A stretch of 64,000 nucleotides of DNA from Trichostrongylus colubriformis (taxonomy: Eukaryota; Nematoda; Chromadorea; Rhabditida; Trichostrongylidae). The DNA is taken from NCBI GenBank assembly GCA_963978905.1, contig OZ022257.1, forward strand, positions 9,756,509 to 9,820,508. The letters run 5' to 3'. Positions 1-11,800 of this stretch are shown here, one piece after another. The position numbers were made by a program, and so were the translations under genes. The notes under the pieces were generated by a model. That model was not told the origin of the DNA and searched no databases. It worked only from the letters and a program-made list of their open reading frames with translations. Each line of letters begins with the position of its first letter. The first letter of the stretch is position 1.

Positions 1-111
1 CTGTGGATCTGGTCCAGAGTTTTGCGGTTGTCCAGAATGTGTGGATTACGGCTCTGATCCTATGCTGATATTGAAAGAACCTATAAAACCAACACAAACA
101 AATATTACTTG
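1..111 (+). CDS. Gene H exon (end of a hevein-like module)
   Basis: The frame starting at base 2 reads CGSGPEFCGCPECVDYGSDP and continues open to a donor GTAATT at 112. The CxCxxCVDY end matches the ends of the two later modules. The exon ends in phase 2, which fits the next exon. The left edge is cut by the window. Confidence 0.7.
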
Positions 112-3100
112 GTAATTCTACGGCTACTGTATGCTCACATACTAAGTATATTTCTATTTTTCTCGCTTTTTCAGCTCTCAATGTTACATACTCACGAGGG
201 AAATCTTTTGGCCTACGTAAAAGCGTTACAGCATTTTGTTATTTTAAGACAGTGGTATGAGCAATGTGGGTAACGAGAACTCCTAAAATGAGTCACACAA
301 GAGAAAGCTAAGGGTCTAAGAAGACTATATGTGGCGAAATTTCCAATGAGAAAGAATGCCCTCGGACTTTATGAGAGCCGTCTCCTTCAGCAGCTTCCAC
401 TTGTTTTATGCCAGCCCGCCCCTTTTTTCGTGCCGACCCGCCTCTTTAGAGGATGAACGGCGGCAATGGGGTTTCATTTCCTAGGTTTTTGACCATTTCA
501 TTCCGTTTTCCTTCACTTTCGCACTACTGAATACGTCCACCTTCATATTTGATGATCGTTCTATATTCAGCCCGAATTACCCCTATCACTGCCTTTCCAA
601 CAGTTACATTTTTACAAACATATTTATTTGTTAGTGTAACACGCTCAGGTACACATCGGACGCTGCGGATGGAAAACGTGGTCGATGCGGACCACAAGTG
701 CCACCCATTGATGGTACACCAGCAACCTGTAATCCAGACGATGAGAAAGCACACTGCTGCAGTAATGGAGGTTACTGCGGAAGCACGAAGGTGAGCAGGA
801 AATGTTCCGTTTTTTTTTTGATTTTCGTTGGAGGCTGACCGCATGGTATGTAGGCGCTCGGACGTGGAGTCATCACCAGGGTCGTACCCCATTTTTTTCG
901 GTTTAAAATGCGTTGACGGTGCTGTAGTGATGAGGGGGGAGGGGGCATCTCACTATAAACATTATTTTCCCCAACAAATGACAAAGCATGGTAAATACAA
1001 ATCTTAAAATAAAAAGGAAATGGTCTGTTTTGCCTCTACCTTTGAATGACCTCGTAGTTGTCATCCCTTAAGGCCCTTCAGTGAGTAGGATTGGCAACTA
1101 GAGACATTGTGAGGAGGGAACCTAACCCCTTTTCTCCACCACTTAGGTCTAGGCAAAAATGCGTCTGAATGTGCAGATTAATCTCTCAAAAATCCCTCTA
1201 AGATATTGATATTCAACTCTTTATAAAATGCTTTTCCTCTCCTCCTCACTACGACAGCACCGCATTAAGTCATGGACGGATCGTGCACAATTCCATCCAT
1301 CACTATGAAAGCTTCATCTAAGCCAACACCCCTCTCTCCCTTGGTTTGCTAGACCTCCTTGTTAAGCGCAATTACTATCACGCAAGACATACGAATGGAG
1401 AAATGCAGGGTTGAGGCATTCTCAAAATGGGGTCGTATCACGGGTAAGAAGGGGAGGTTCTCCGTGAAAGGGTGTCTTACTGTCTTATGTTTTCTTTTTA
1501 CTGGAAAGAGTAAATGTTATAGGGACGTTATAATAGATCAGATACGAATCATTCTCATTCTGAATCCCTTACTGAGTCCACCGCAATATTTTGATTTTTC
1601 TAAGTTTTCGCCGATGTCATCCCACCCAGGATGGCATCCTGCAAAGGAATAGGCATAGTACCAGAGGACAGTTGGGTGAGGCTACTCTCTCCGGAAAATC
1701 TCGCGGCCGCCCGCGGCGAGGGCGCGGCAGGTGCGAGTGCCAGTGGCAGGGCATGGTAGCCTTCAAGAGAGGCAGTGTAGCATGGGTGAAAGCGCAGAAG
1801 GTGACACAGCCACGCTCTGCCGTGCTCTTGAGAGCAGTGGATTCGCAAGTCGTACTGGTGGCGCCGCGAAGTGATTTTCCGGAGAAAGTAGTTCCTCCCG
1901 GGGACAGTCACAGCATTTTTGTATTAGATTCTACCTTGGGAATGGATGACTGTACAAAATAAAATTCAAACAACGTGCCGTAATCAAGAAGAAGAATGCT
2001 CTCAAGTAGAAATAAGAACAAAAGAGTGAAAAATAATGAACAAGAAATTCAGAATCTTGTGCGCTTGCAACTTGAAAACCTAGGAATAGTTATCTATGGA
2101 ACAAATCGCGCTTTTAAAGGTAGAATGATTGTGAGTGAAGGACAGTGCGTGATGCATCTCTAGAAGAGATCAAACTGGGCCGAATGCTCTATCCTTTTTT
2201 CTTCTAGGGTTTCACCTTGAATTTTCCATTTCTGTCAGGATCATGCTAGCAATGAGCACTGAGTCCAGAAACGATTCACAAACTTCAAAGTGGTAGCGTG
2301 CGAACATGGGAGATCCCATTTCTTCTTTGACGTTCTCTAAATGTGACTGTACGGATCTTGAAATCCCGTTTTTTCTTTGTCCATCTGTTTTTGATCGCTT
2401 CTGACTTTCTTCCGTCACTTCCACGTCTCTCACTGCAGGTTATGGGTCAGATGGCCATTATTCCGAGATTCCGAGAGCTCTTTATAGGCTTTTAGTTGCC
2501 CAGCACAGTTCTAACCATTCGTTTATCTGCGGTCAATTAAAGTGAGCGGGGGGGCGGGGGGGGGGGGGAGAAAGAGAAGACGCAAAATTTTCACCGCCGC
2601 CGAAGCTCATTTCCCTCCCTAGGCTTAGAATAAGTATCCTCCTCATGAAGTAGGAGGGAATATGAATATTAGCCCGAGCCTAGGGAGGGAGGGTGTGCGC
2701 AGATATGAAGCGAATCGCTTCGCGGCGTTTCACTCGCGGCGCCACCGGTGCGACTCGCCGTATCGATTGCCCTTGGGAGCCGGCCGAGCGTGACTGTGTC
2801 ACGTCTGCACTTCCACTCATGCCACACTGCCTCGCTTGAAGGCTGCCATGCCCTGCCACTGGCACTCGCACCCGCCGGGCCGCTCGCCGCGGGCGACCAC
2901 GCGATTCGCTGTCATATCTGCACACACCCAGGAAGGGAAGGAGCTCTGACGTCGATGAAAAGTTGAGGTTCCCTCCTGCTCCCACTCGAATGACCCTGTA
3001 TTTGTTTAAAGAAAGTTCTAGAAAGTCTTCCTGATGTCTCCTCTCCATACTGATTGCCCTTTTCATCACTGTTGTTGGTATACCTCGAAAGAATAATGCA

Positions 3101-6100
3101 TGCAGTGTGAGCGCTGATCGATGAGACCACCTATCGAATAGTTCAAATGCGAGTGCACTGACGCCAAGAGAAAATTGGAATCCTTCAATACCGTTGAAAT
3201 GGAAGCTTGGAACCTTCATTTACAACTTTTCTACTGTGAAATTAGCCGCCTTGTGCTGCAAAAAAGGCCTTACCATTTGTCTTATTCTCCATACCGAATA
3301 ATCAGTGTTACTGATCCAGTAGTTTGTGATCTAGATCAAGTTAGTGTGGACACCCTCGTGGGTGCACCTGCCGGTTGCAGTGTTTATTTGCTACCTTTTT
3401 TCCTTTGCACATCCATCTTAGACTGGTGAGCATCCATCTTGAACTCTAGAATGGAGAACAGCATGCGAAAAGACCCATTTTTGTGAATAGACGCTCATAT
3501 TAGCTGCACTTGGAGCTGGTCCTGCCCATGGCCAGTTTGTTTTATTGGCCACTTTGTTCCATTTCTCACCTTCTCTGATTTTCCCGCTCTCACTAGTGCT
3601 AGCGGCACCATATGCAAGAATTTCTATTTTCAGACCTTTTAGTCGGAGTTATTGATTTCATGTTCACATTAATTTATCTCATTTTAGTTTCTTTCCGTTT
3701 CTGCTCCTAAGAGCAACAGTTTCTCGTTTACAATGTCTATTTCGGGGGTCAATTCAAAACGGAGACGCAACTTTGCGTCAAATTTTCATCGACGTCGAGC
3801 TTCTTTCCCTCCCTAGGCTTAGGCTAAAGCAGATGAAACCTATGCTTTGACAGATGCTTTTCCATGTGGAAGGAGAGGATATCAATTTTAGCCTAAGCCT
3901 AGGGAGGGAAAGGAGCTTCGACCTTGACGCAAAATTGCGTCTCCCCCCCCCCCCCCCCCCCGACTTGAATTGACCCCATTTCGGATCAAATAAAGTCGAA
4001 GAGGGACGCAAAATTTTCACCGACGCTGTGCTAAGAGGGGCCTCGATATTCGTACATCGGAATTTTTTACGTGAAAGCAGCACACAGAATTTCATGAAGT
4101 TGATTTTATCGTGATTCATTAGCTACACAAACCAATTTACCCAAAGTTATCGTATTGTGCACGGCTGTTTGTGCTAGGTCCGTTTTTATCTATAATCCCT
4201 CTATAAGAAACACGTACTTTGTGTGTTAGGTGATCGATCCATTTTGAAGTTTGTCGGTATGTCTGTCCTTCCACAAGTGATTTGATGTCATGGGGGAAGA
4301 TAGAGGAAATCGACCGGTCAATGTAAGGAAATCTAATTTCTGTTGGACTATCAGTTTAAGTATCGCCATGATAGCGCTTGCTACTTATATAAACGCCTAG
4401 TTAGTTAACTCGCAACCATTCTGAGGGGTGTTCACTTCGCAGTGGGTGTCAGCACATAAGAAAGATAAGCATATGTGAAGGCTGTAGAGAAACGATGCGT
4501 TTAAGGTAGATCAGTAATTGTTGTGGAGAATGGAGCATGGAAACTTATAGCATTGCAATGCAGGACCTCAAACAAATCACAGTCAGACTTTAGTGGTCGT
4601 ATTGCACCAGTGAGCACTCCGAAGTATTCCGCGTCGTGCTGACTCGTCATCAGTTTTCAGCAGTTTTCTCACGTCTTGGTCCCACCTCACAGGGTGTGTA
4701 CCATTATGTCAGGGTTTCGCATGTCGCAAGCGAAGCATGCGGACGAGCCAAAGGCACCATGTCGTTGTGTCCCGAAGCGATTACTAGTCAACTGCGCATC
4801 GCGTAGTAGCATTACCGTGTGGTAGTTCTAACACCCAACAACCGCAAAGGGCATAGCTCGCCCACACTGCGTCTCACGCCTCTCGTCGTCGTGCAAAACC
4901 TTGACAGAAGGCTACACACCCCACCTCACATAGCATTTGTAAAGTTAATACTTCATAGCCAGTGCGAGAATCGTGACGAGCTTGGTGAATGTTGTGTAGG
5001 ACCCTTATTAAGCCCTTGAACTCGTTATGATCACCCACTACTAATTTCTCCGTCCAAGCACCTATACCATCTGTTATTTTGATCATCCTACTGTCAACAA
5101 CGCGGGAGAGGAGATTGATGCCTCTTGTCTTCCGAACTCCTTGTCAGCTCTTATCAGTTGTTTCATCCATTTTGATCACCTACCATCAGTATTCTCACAT
5201 CACATTCTATATCACAAGTGAAATTCAAGTCTCTGCTTCTGCTGAGATGCGGCGAGTCACGAATTTCCTGTCAAACAAACACGCATAAATATGCATACAC
5301 ACAATCACCAACAGACACTACCTTTATATGGAAAAGGATGAATTTCTGTTCGACGTCAGGGTTCGCCAGCTAAGGATCGGAATAAGGCTCTACGAAGCAA
5401 CTGCCATTGATTAGGTTGATTGAACATGAATCGGACAAATTGACAAACATTTTATCTTTATCGAACAACTTTTTAACGAGAACTGGGATTCACTTGTAAT
5501 ATGCTCCATCTTTATCGATGACCTTCTGCTACCGGTTAGGCAGATCGCGGATGCCCTTGCTCCAGAAGGGCGAGGCTGGACCTCGGAGAAGCTCTCGAGT
5601 ACCCTCTTGACGTCGTCGCGAGTTTTGAAGTCGTGGCCGTCCAGGTGGGTTGGAGGTGAGAGGAAAGGTGGAAATGCGAAGGGGCCACGTCTGGGGAGTA
5701 CACTGGGTGTGGAAGCACGGAGCAACTGTACGAGAGCAGCTCGGCGCCTTCTTCGATCTCGCAATGTGCGGTGTCGCGTTGTCGTGCTGGAAGTACTCAT
5801 GTTACCGCTGCCGTCGCGAATTTTGGACATTAGTCTCCAATTCTCGTAATTGACGAAGGTCGACGTCGGGCGATATTGTTGTACCTTCATCGAGCAGCTC
5901 CCACCACTCTACGCCATGTAAGCTCCACCAAATGCGGTCTTCGTCTTCGATGGAATAGTCGCCAGACGTGAACTTCGAATGCCACAAGTACACTGTACTT
6001 CCTTGTGAACTTCTTTCAGACGTCTGCCGATATCCGCGGGTTCCTGGCCAGATAGCGATAGAAATAGTATGACGTTGCGGATGTGGTCTCTGGACGGCTT

Positions 6101-7736
6101 GAAATTTCGCGGCATGGTGGCGGAATGAAACCAGTTTGGAGTGTTTGTTTGACTGCATTTTAAAGAGCTTTTTATACATATTCCAACGGTACCTCGCCCA
6201 TCCATTTTCGTCCTCATTGCTGGGTTATGATCCCTGGAAGGTTTCACACGAACGAACAGGGTTTCAAAGCGAGGGTTCTAGATGCGAGTGCCAGGAACAC
6301 TTTCCAAATCTTGGTTAAAGCGCGCGTCAGGCGCGCAAGACCAGAGCATGTCCTGCTATAGTGAGAAACCACATTTCCGACTCCCTCTGTGACCCGTCAA
6401 CAAATTCAACCCTTGCAGTAAGAATGGACAGACGGTAGACGATTGTACGGGGTTGAGCTTTTGAAACAAGACTTCCTCACTAGGTGCTGATTTGGATAAA
6501 GTTTGTCATGAACAATTCAATGGTTCGGTAGCAGACAAGTTGTTTTCTCACTTTCATGGGTCGAGACTGCGTAAATTTGCTTCGGCAAAGACGTCGCCGA
6601 CATTCAGAACATCTCAAAATTTAGTACGTCTTCCCAGATTTCTGCAACAGCAGTATGAATTTTGAGTGAAACCTCACCAAACACGGAGCAAAATAAGTAT
6701 TCTCAATACCGCGACTAGGATACACCAAGCATTGGCAGCGGGACAGTCAGGACTCAGAACACCACAATCAGTTTTTCTTCAATCAGAGCAGTGTAGGAGA
6801 CTATATACTCGTACGGTGCATCCATTACCTGTATATAACCCAGAAGTTTGGTGTGTTAGTGTGTGTGTCTGTCCGTTTGTCACATGATCCTCTGCTAACT
6901 CAACTGCATCGTGGAGAGGTCGGGCAAGTTAGGACTGGGTAGGGGTTGACCAAAGTGCACGAAGCTCATATGTAGGAACTAAGCCTAGCCCCGTCCAACG
7001 TGGGCGGGGCTTGCGCTAAAATAGCCGGAATTCAAATTTAAGTTCACTTTTAGGTTGTCAAAATTGGGCAAGTCAGGAATGGGCCTATAGAGGTCGGACA
7101 GGCCAGGATTGGGTAGGGGTTGACAAAAGAGCACGAAGCTCATGAAAACTAAGCCTGACTGCCCACCGTGGGTGAGGCTTGCGCAGAAACAGTCAAAAAA
7201 AACTTATCGTCAATTTTGTTAAGGAGCATTGTGAGTGCGTTGGCTGCGTCGACTTCTCAAAAGCTAGAGATTACAAATACAAACCGATTGAATGGTGGAC
7301 GTACGCGGAAAATCCAGCAAACGTCGGTGAGTCTTCGCTAAACGGAAGGTCTTCGATGGCGTTGATTGCGTTCAATTGGTTCGAGACACAGTCGACCTTT
7401 CACTAAGACTTCTAAGGATCTTTTACTGCCAGTTGGATGAAAATTATAGAAAACAGTGCTTTCATGATAAATTGGTGGTTAACCCCAATTTAACGACTCT
7501 TTTGATTATGCAGTTTTCTGAAATCCTTCGGGACAATTCATTGAGAAACAAAGAGTGGCCTTCCAGGGCGATGCGGTCCAGATGCAGACCGTCTTCCGTC
7601 CGGAAAGATCGCCAAGTGTGACGCGAGTGGGGAAGCATATTGTTGCAGTCGATCAGGATATTGCGGTCGAGGCAGCGATTACTGCGATTGTCTTGGTTGT
7701 GTGGATTTTAAAAAGAATCCTGATTATGAATATTGA
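1..7736 (+). CDS. Gene H: multi-module hevein-like cysteine-rich protein, C-terminal part (spliced, 5' end outside window)
   Basis: Exons 1-111, 649-790, 7224-7326 and 7567-7736 join with phases 2, 0 and 1 that all agree, giving 174 visible residues and a TGA stop at 7734-7736. The product holds the end of one module and two complete modules with the same eight-cysteine pattern: RCGP, a C followed by N or D, CCS, GYCG, then CxCxxCVD[FY]. Eight cysteines in about 45 residues with CCS and GYCG resemble the hevein or chitin-binding type 1 fold, so extracellular chitin binding is the natural guess, but binding was not shown and the aromatic ligand residues are only partly visible. The spacers are acidic and aromatic. 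The gene has a 6.4-kb intron full of MITEs. The upstream start and signal peptide lie outside the window. Splicing is inferred from sequence only. Confidence 0.72.
649..790 (+). CDS. Gene H exon (first two thirds of hevein-like module 2)
   Basis: The acceptor ends CTCAG at 648 and the donor is GTGAGC at 791. One base completes the Trp codon left by the previous exon, followed by 47 codons containing RCGPQVPPIDG, a TCNP, HCCS and GYCG. It ends in phase 0 just before the expected HCxCxxCVD segment, which is found in the exon at 7224. Confidence 0.75.
919..1262. mobile_element. MITE family J copy, in gene H intron
   Basis: Ends GGTGCTGTAGTGATGAGG and its rough inverse before CGACAGCACC, with a GA-rich left side and a TTAGGTCTAGGC core. 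Shorter relatives lie at 7894-8115 and 46725-46915, and a half copy at 9065-9120. Confidence 0.5.
1674..1899. mobile_element. GC-rich MULE-like MITE (GGGTGAGG subfamily)
   Basis: Palindromic element with ends GGGTGAGGCTAC and a core GTGCCAGTGGCAGGGCATGG shared by eight other copies. Long apparent ORFs here are shadows of the GC-rich palindrome. Confidence 0.65.
2691..2929. mobile_element. GC-rich MULE-like MITE with 9-bp duplication
   Basis: Ends GGGTGTGCGCAGATATGA and the inverse GTCATATCTGCACACACCC. It is flanked by AGGGAGGGA (2682-2690) and AGGAAGGGA (2930-2938), a 9-bp target duplication with one mismatch. Confidence 0.8.
3744..3977. mobile_element. Palindromic MITE (GGGGTCAATTCA ends)
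   Basis: Inverted ends GGGGTCAATTCAA and TTGAATTGACCCC, nested CCCTCCCTAGGCTTAGG arms and a long C run on the right. A degenerate relative with the same arm lies at 2531-2685, directly beside the 2691 MITE. Confidence 0.65.
4692..4921. mobile_element. MULE-like MITE with perfect 9-bp duplication
   Basis: Ends GGGTGTGTACCATTATGTCA and the inverse CTACACACCC. Flanked on both sides by CACCTCACA (4683-4691 and 4922-4930). A related element at 62990-63395 shares the GCGGACGAGC core. Confidence 0.8.
5490..6115 (-). pseudogene. Mariner transposase relic with central deletion
   Basis: On the minus strand the start MPRNFKPSRDH at 6115 leads into QEPADIGRRLKEVHK and GDYSIEDEDR, typical of the mariner N-terminal helix-turn-helix region. 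Reading frames then shift and jump to LLPHP-like MLPHPVYSPDVAPSHFH and a C-terminal QKVIDKDGAYYK with TGA at 5490. Full mariner transposases are about 345 residues; this remnant is 626 bp, so the middle, with the first two catalytic Asp, is gone, and the third Asp position reads His. A TTAGGTTGATTGAA end is visible near 5413. Confidence 0.75.
6915..7195 (+). repeat. 175-bp tandem duplication
   Basis: GAGGTCGG followed by TGGGTAGGGGTTGAC begins at 6915 and again at 7090. Both copies contain GCACGAAGCTCAT and a GGGCTTGCGC-like end. The second copy stops about 30 bp before the gene H exon at 7224. Confidence 0.7.
7224..7326 (+). CDS. Gene H exon (end of module 2 and linker)
   Basis: The acceptor is TTGTTAAG at 7223 and the donor GTGAGT at 7327. 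It reads EHCECVGCVDF and then a basic and aromatic linker containing EWWTYAENP. This completes the module started in the exon at 649 and ends in phase 1. The acceptor sits right after a 175-bp tandem duplication. Its phase also fits the exon at 8729 (see findings). Confidence 0.75.
7567..7736 (+). CDS. Gene H terminal exon (hevein-like module 3 and stop)
   Basis: The acceptor CTTCCAG ends at 7566. After two bases completing a Gly codon it reads RCGPDADRLPSG, then KCD, YCCSRSGYCG and CDCLGCVDF, followed by NPDYEY and TGA. All eight module cysteines are present. No AATAAA signal is seen close downstream. Confidence 0.75.
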
Positions 7737-7893
7737 ATCGCTTTTTTTTTCCTTCCTATTATACACTTCGGCATGTTTTTAATGTATTATTGTATGAACC
7801 TGTAGGACACACTTATCTATGTTGCGAGTCAATTGTTTCACTGACAACATAACGGATTACTATCCGAGTGCCATAATGAGCGATCGATGCTTC

Positions 7894-8115
7894 GGTGCTA
7901 CTGCATTGGCGAAGGGGGAGGGGAGGGGGATGCTTGCCACAAACATTATTTTTATCTAAGCCTAGAAGGGTGAGGGAACCTCTTTTTTCTCCACTAAGGC
8001 TTAGGCAAAATCATACGCCTGAATGTGCAGATTGACTTCTCGAAGACACCTCCCAGATGCTTGAATGGCCAACTTCAGATAGATGAACCACCCTCCCCCC
8101 TCATTGCGACAGCAC
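7894..8115. mobile_element. MITE family J copy between genes H and A
   Basis: Inverted ends GGTGCTACTGCATTGGCGA and the complement of TCATTGCGACAGCAC, with a core containing TAAGCCTAG and CTTAGGC, as in the copy at 919-1262. Confidence 0.5.
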
Positions 8116-8195
8116 TAACATATTTTGCAAAAAAAAAAACGGATGGCCTAGGTGTTAGAGAGGGATCGGCATGTTGTGCCACCCTTACATCATCA

Positions 8196-8370
8196 AGCCG
8201 CGTTTACACTCAGCGCCGAGAGGGCGTGGCTGCGTTTTGAGACAGCGGGGCAGAGTGGCGGAAGTGGTGCAGAGATGATGCAGGCCACGAGGCAGGGTGG
8301 CATGGGCGGAAACGCAGAGTCACGCAACCACACCCCTGTTGCTGCACAGCAAAGTATGAACGCGATGTTA
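8196..8370. mobile_element. Harbinger-like MITE, degenerate copy
   Basis: Starts GCCGCGTTTACACTCAGCGC and ends GCAAAGTATGAACGCGATG, the same termini as the intact copy at 9126-9291 but with substitutions. Confidence 0.55.
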
Positions 8371-8728
8371 TCTCATGATAAGTACCTCTGCACATGTCAG
8401 GATTATTATCATTATCACAGAAGTGGAGAGAAAGAGAGTCATAGCAGTAGGATGACCTCATTTATGTTTCACTTGTCATGCCAGCTGGGCGACTTAACCA
8501 TGCTCATCCTAACCATCTTAGCTGTTAGTGGATTCACCTTTTTACGACGAATTCTCGACGAAGCTATATCATATCGGCTGACCATTACGTATGAGCAATA
8601 TTAGAATTACAGGTTTGGCACATGGCCGAATCGGGAAAACTGCAAAGCGAAGGTCCGTAAATTCTTGCAAACCGTTAGTAACATCCAGGTTTTTCATTGA
8701 ATCACTTGTGAATTCCTTTTTGATTCAG

Positions 8729-8863
8729 TTGTAAATGTGCGCCTATTAGACAGTAACAAAAAACTTTTACTCACTGCACACTTCCTCATAACAGAAAACC
8801 TTGAAGAATTCTATGGACTTGCAAGAAAGCAAGAGATAAATTTCACTTGCATCACTTACAGAG
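8729..8863 (+). CDS. Gene A exon (ectodomain)
   Basis: Strong acceptor TTTTTGATTCAG ends at 8728; donor GTTTGG at 8864. The exon starts with two bases of a split codon and reads VNVRLLDSNKKLLL, with an ENLEEFYGLARKQE segment and one Cys near the end. It ends in phase 1, matching the exon at 13815. Confidence 0.55.
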
Positions 8864-11800
8864 GTTTGGGAAACATTGATTTGGTGCTTTTAAATTTAAC
8901 CAAGGTGCTATCGCATTGAGAAAAAAGGAAGAATCTCTTAAAAGTACCACACCTGAGTATCTCTAAAGGATCTTTGTCGGGTCACTCTGCGCACTCATAC
9001 GTATATTTTTGTCTGAGGTAAGTCATATTGAAGAAAAAAAGGGCTCCCTTCTTCTTCTACGCTTAGGTTAAAATAATGTCCATAGTGGGATGCCCCCCAT
9101 CTTCCTCATTGCGATAGCACCTTTAGGCCGCATTCATACTCAGCGCCGGGTGTGCGTGGATGGCTGGCAGCAGGGCGGAGTGGCAAGGGTAGATGCAGTG
9201 ACGACGCAGGCTAGGAGAGAGTGACATAGACGGAGACGCAGAGGTACGCAGCCATGTACTGCCACAGTCACCGCAGAGTATGAAAGCAGCCTTACCAGTT
9301 TGGTGGGCCCACACTACTGCGCGCAACACCATGAATTACATGAAATGAGTTGCCTTTCAACTACCATCTAGACAACCCATTCGCATGAACGCATTATGCA
9401 TGGTGGCTCGCGACGCCCCGTTGCCTTATTCAATTGTGTTAACGCTCATCACTTTTCAAAAATTAAGGTACGCAAGCGGTTCGTGGGTACCGTTGACTTC
9501 GATGAAGGGTAAGAGGAATCTTGCACGAAAAAAAGAGTTCCTTTGTTATTCGTATTCATATTATATTTGCTTAATAAGGGCCGTATGCAAAGTTCCACGC
9601 GAAAAAGTGAGGATCCGGCTACTCTACAGCTTAGAGTAGTGGCCGAGGGGGATGGGGCTCAGAGTGAATGCCCGTCCTGTCTGCTGCGGAATAGTGGGAC
9701 TGTTTACGTGACCGTGTTTCCACTATGCGTATCCGACCGCGGTGGACGTCAAGGCGGGCACGTACCGTGAGACCCACCCTCGGCCACCACTTTGAGTACC
9801 TGTATCTTGGCAGCATTCCCACTTTGTAGCGTGGAACTCGTATGCTGCCCTTATTAGGCAAATACAACATTGATACAACAAAGAAACTTTTTTGTGTACG
9901 ATTCCTTTACCCTAGGAATGTGCTCACATACGGAGTCGTCGCCGATGAGGTGCATCAGCCCTCTATGTCACATTTCTATAGGTGCCCGCCACTTGTTGGG
10001 ATTTCGTATTCTTGAGCGGCAGGCACGCTTTCCTGCTGCTGATAGCTGCAGGAACGTAACTGACTGATGACCGAGTGATACATAAGCAGTATTGATCGTA
10101 TTGCGTTCACTAAGTACTTTAGCGTATTTCGTCGTGCTCGTCCTTTATCGGTTTTTATCAGCCTTTATCAGTTGCTATTACTTTTGATCAGTCATAATTA
10201 ACGTCCATTTCATCGCTCACAACCTCTATAAGTTCAACGCTTCACTGCCAGTCTAGAAAGAGTAACGAACTTGTTGGCATTCGCAGTCTAACGTCCCTTG
10301 CAAGCTCTTATCACTTGATATCCTTTCCGTTCACCCACCATTTGTGTCTCTCCGTCCGTTTTGATCCTCATGACATGTAGAGATGTCAAATTCCACTGCC
10401 AAAGCGAAAGCCACAACGGATTTTGTGACATTAATCTTCCGACGCTTTTCATCAGCCTTTATGAGTTCTTATCACTTTTTGCTACCTACCACCATCAGGG
10501 TTCCCGTACCACTTCGCCCATCACCTATAAAGCCGCTGTCAGAATTCGCAATTTCGCGATTTTGCGACGTCGTACGCGCAAAATTTCCCACGCTATACTA
10601 CGACCTTAAAGACACCAGAAGGGGGTAATTTTGGCTTACGGTAGAACAGACGTAGTGTGGACTAGTTAAAGTGGCCGCCATTACACAAACTCGCCAATTA
10701 GACGCCTTGGCATGTGCCAAGAGAAGATGTTTCTATTATAGATTTGTCTTTTCCTTTTACTTTTTCCGTTGTTCTTTCTTATATTGTTTCTAGATGTACT
10801 TACATGAATGCTAATGTAGTTGGAAATGACCACTCCACTGCGCTGGGAGTCAGGTGCTACAACAAACGTTGGACCGCGGCCCGTCTCCTGCAGCGGGCAA
10901 CTCGGAAAGTCAGTGCGATGGTGCGAATGAGGCGCGAATATACACCGCAGCGATGCACTTTTGAATTCGGGATTTTTCACCGATTATCGCTTCTAACCTC
11001 CTGCGTTCGTTACAAAATGCTATTTCTTTGTATTTTTCTCTTGTTTTGGACCCCTTCTGGTTCCTTTAATCCATTCGCAACCGCGCCGGTTTTCGAAAAA
11101 TGGCGCTCGGACCGGATCGATTGCGGCCGGGGCCTTGCTGTCACCGCATGTGACTGACATGGTCCCACGGGACACTTTTTTAAACTTCTTTGTATTTCAT
11201 GGTTCTTTTTTTTGTTTTTTTTTTTCGTTATTTTCGCCAATGCGGTTTAGGAGGGTGCCTACTCACTGTGCTAAAGGTCCACTAGGTGCTAATGTTGAGG
11301 AGGGGCCACTCCACTGTGCTCGCCATTCGGCGCTATTTTCGCCTAGGTTTTAGACTAAACCTTACTTTAGGGGGAAACCCTTGAAACCCTTGGGTAGGGC
11401 TTAGGTAAAATGCTTTGTTTTACAAACTGATGATTATAGAACGGTTTCGAGTGAGGAACGATAGTGCGACGATCCGTGGCCCCCTCCAACCACATTAGCA
11501 CCCTACGCTTTCGGTAACTGGAAAGTGCCGATAGGATAGTCACCTGATACGTTTATTCTATGATCATTTGTTTCTTTCGATGAAGCATTTTCTAATTAAT
11601 TTTTCTGGCTTTATTCAACCATCACTCCCCCAAACACCGCGAGTTGGTTGAAAAAAAAATAATTTTCGCTGAAACTCTGCCTATGGGGGTTGTTTGGGGT
11701 GCAGACCGCGAATATAACTTTAATTTGTGATGCGGACGACGTTTGGCTCAAGATGACGCCAGCTTTGTTTATTTATGCTGTGGTGCTGCTAATATAGTGG

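Noticed and set aside
2680..3219. 179-codon minus-strand ORF
   Set aside because: It runs through the GC-rich MITE at 2691-2929 and unrelated flank; the same false ORF recurs in other copies of the repeat.
3942..3961. Long C run as a possible assembly gap marker
   Set aside because: Similar G or C runs occur at 2548, 17425, 28650, 58530 and 60685 in repeat contexts, so they look like natural homopolymers.
8431..8604. Signal-like MLILTILAVSGF ORF as first exon of gene A
   Set aside because: No donor gives the phase 1 end needed to join the exon at 8729, except a weak GTGGAT.
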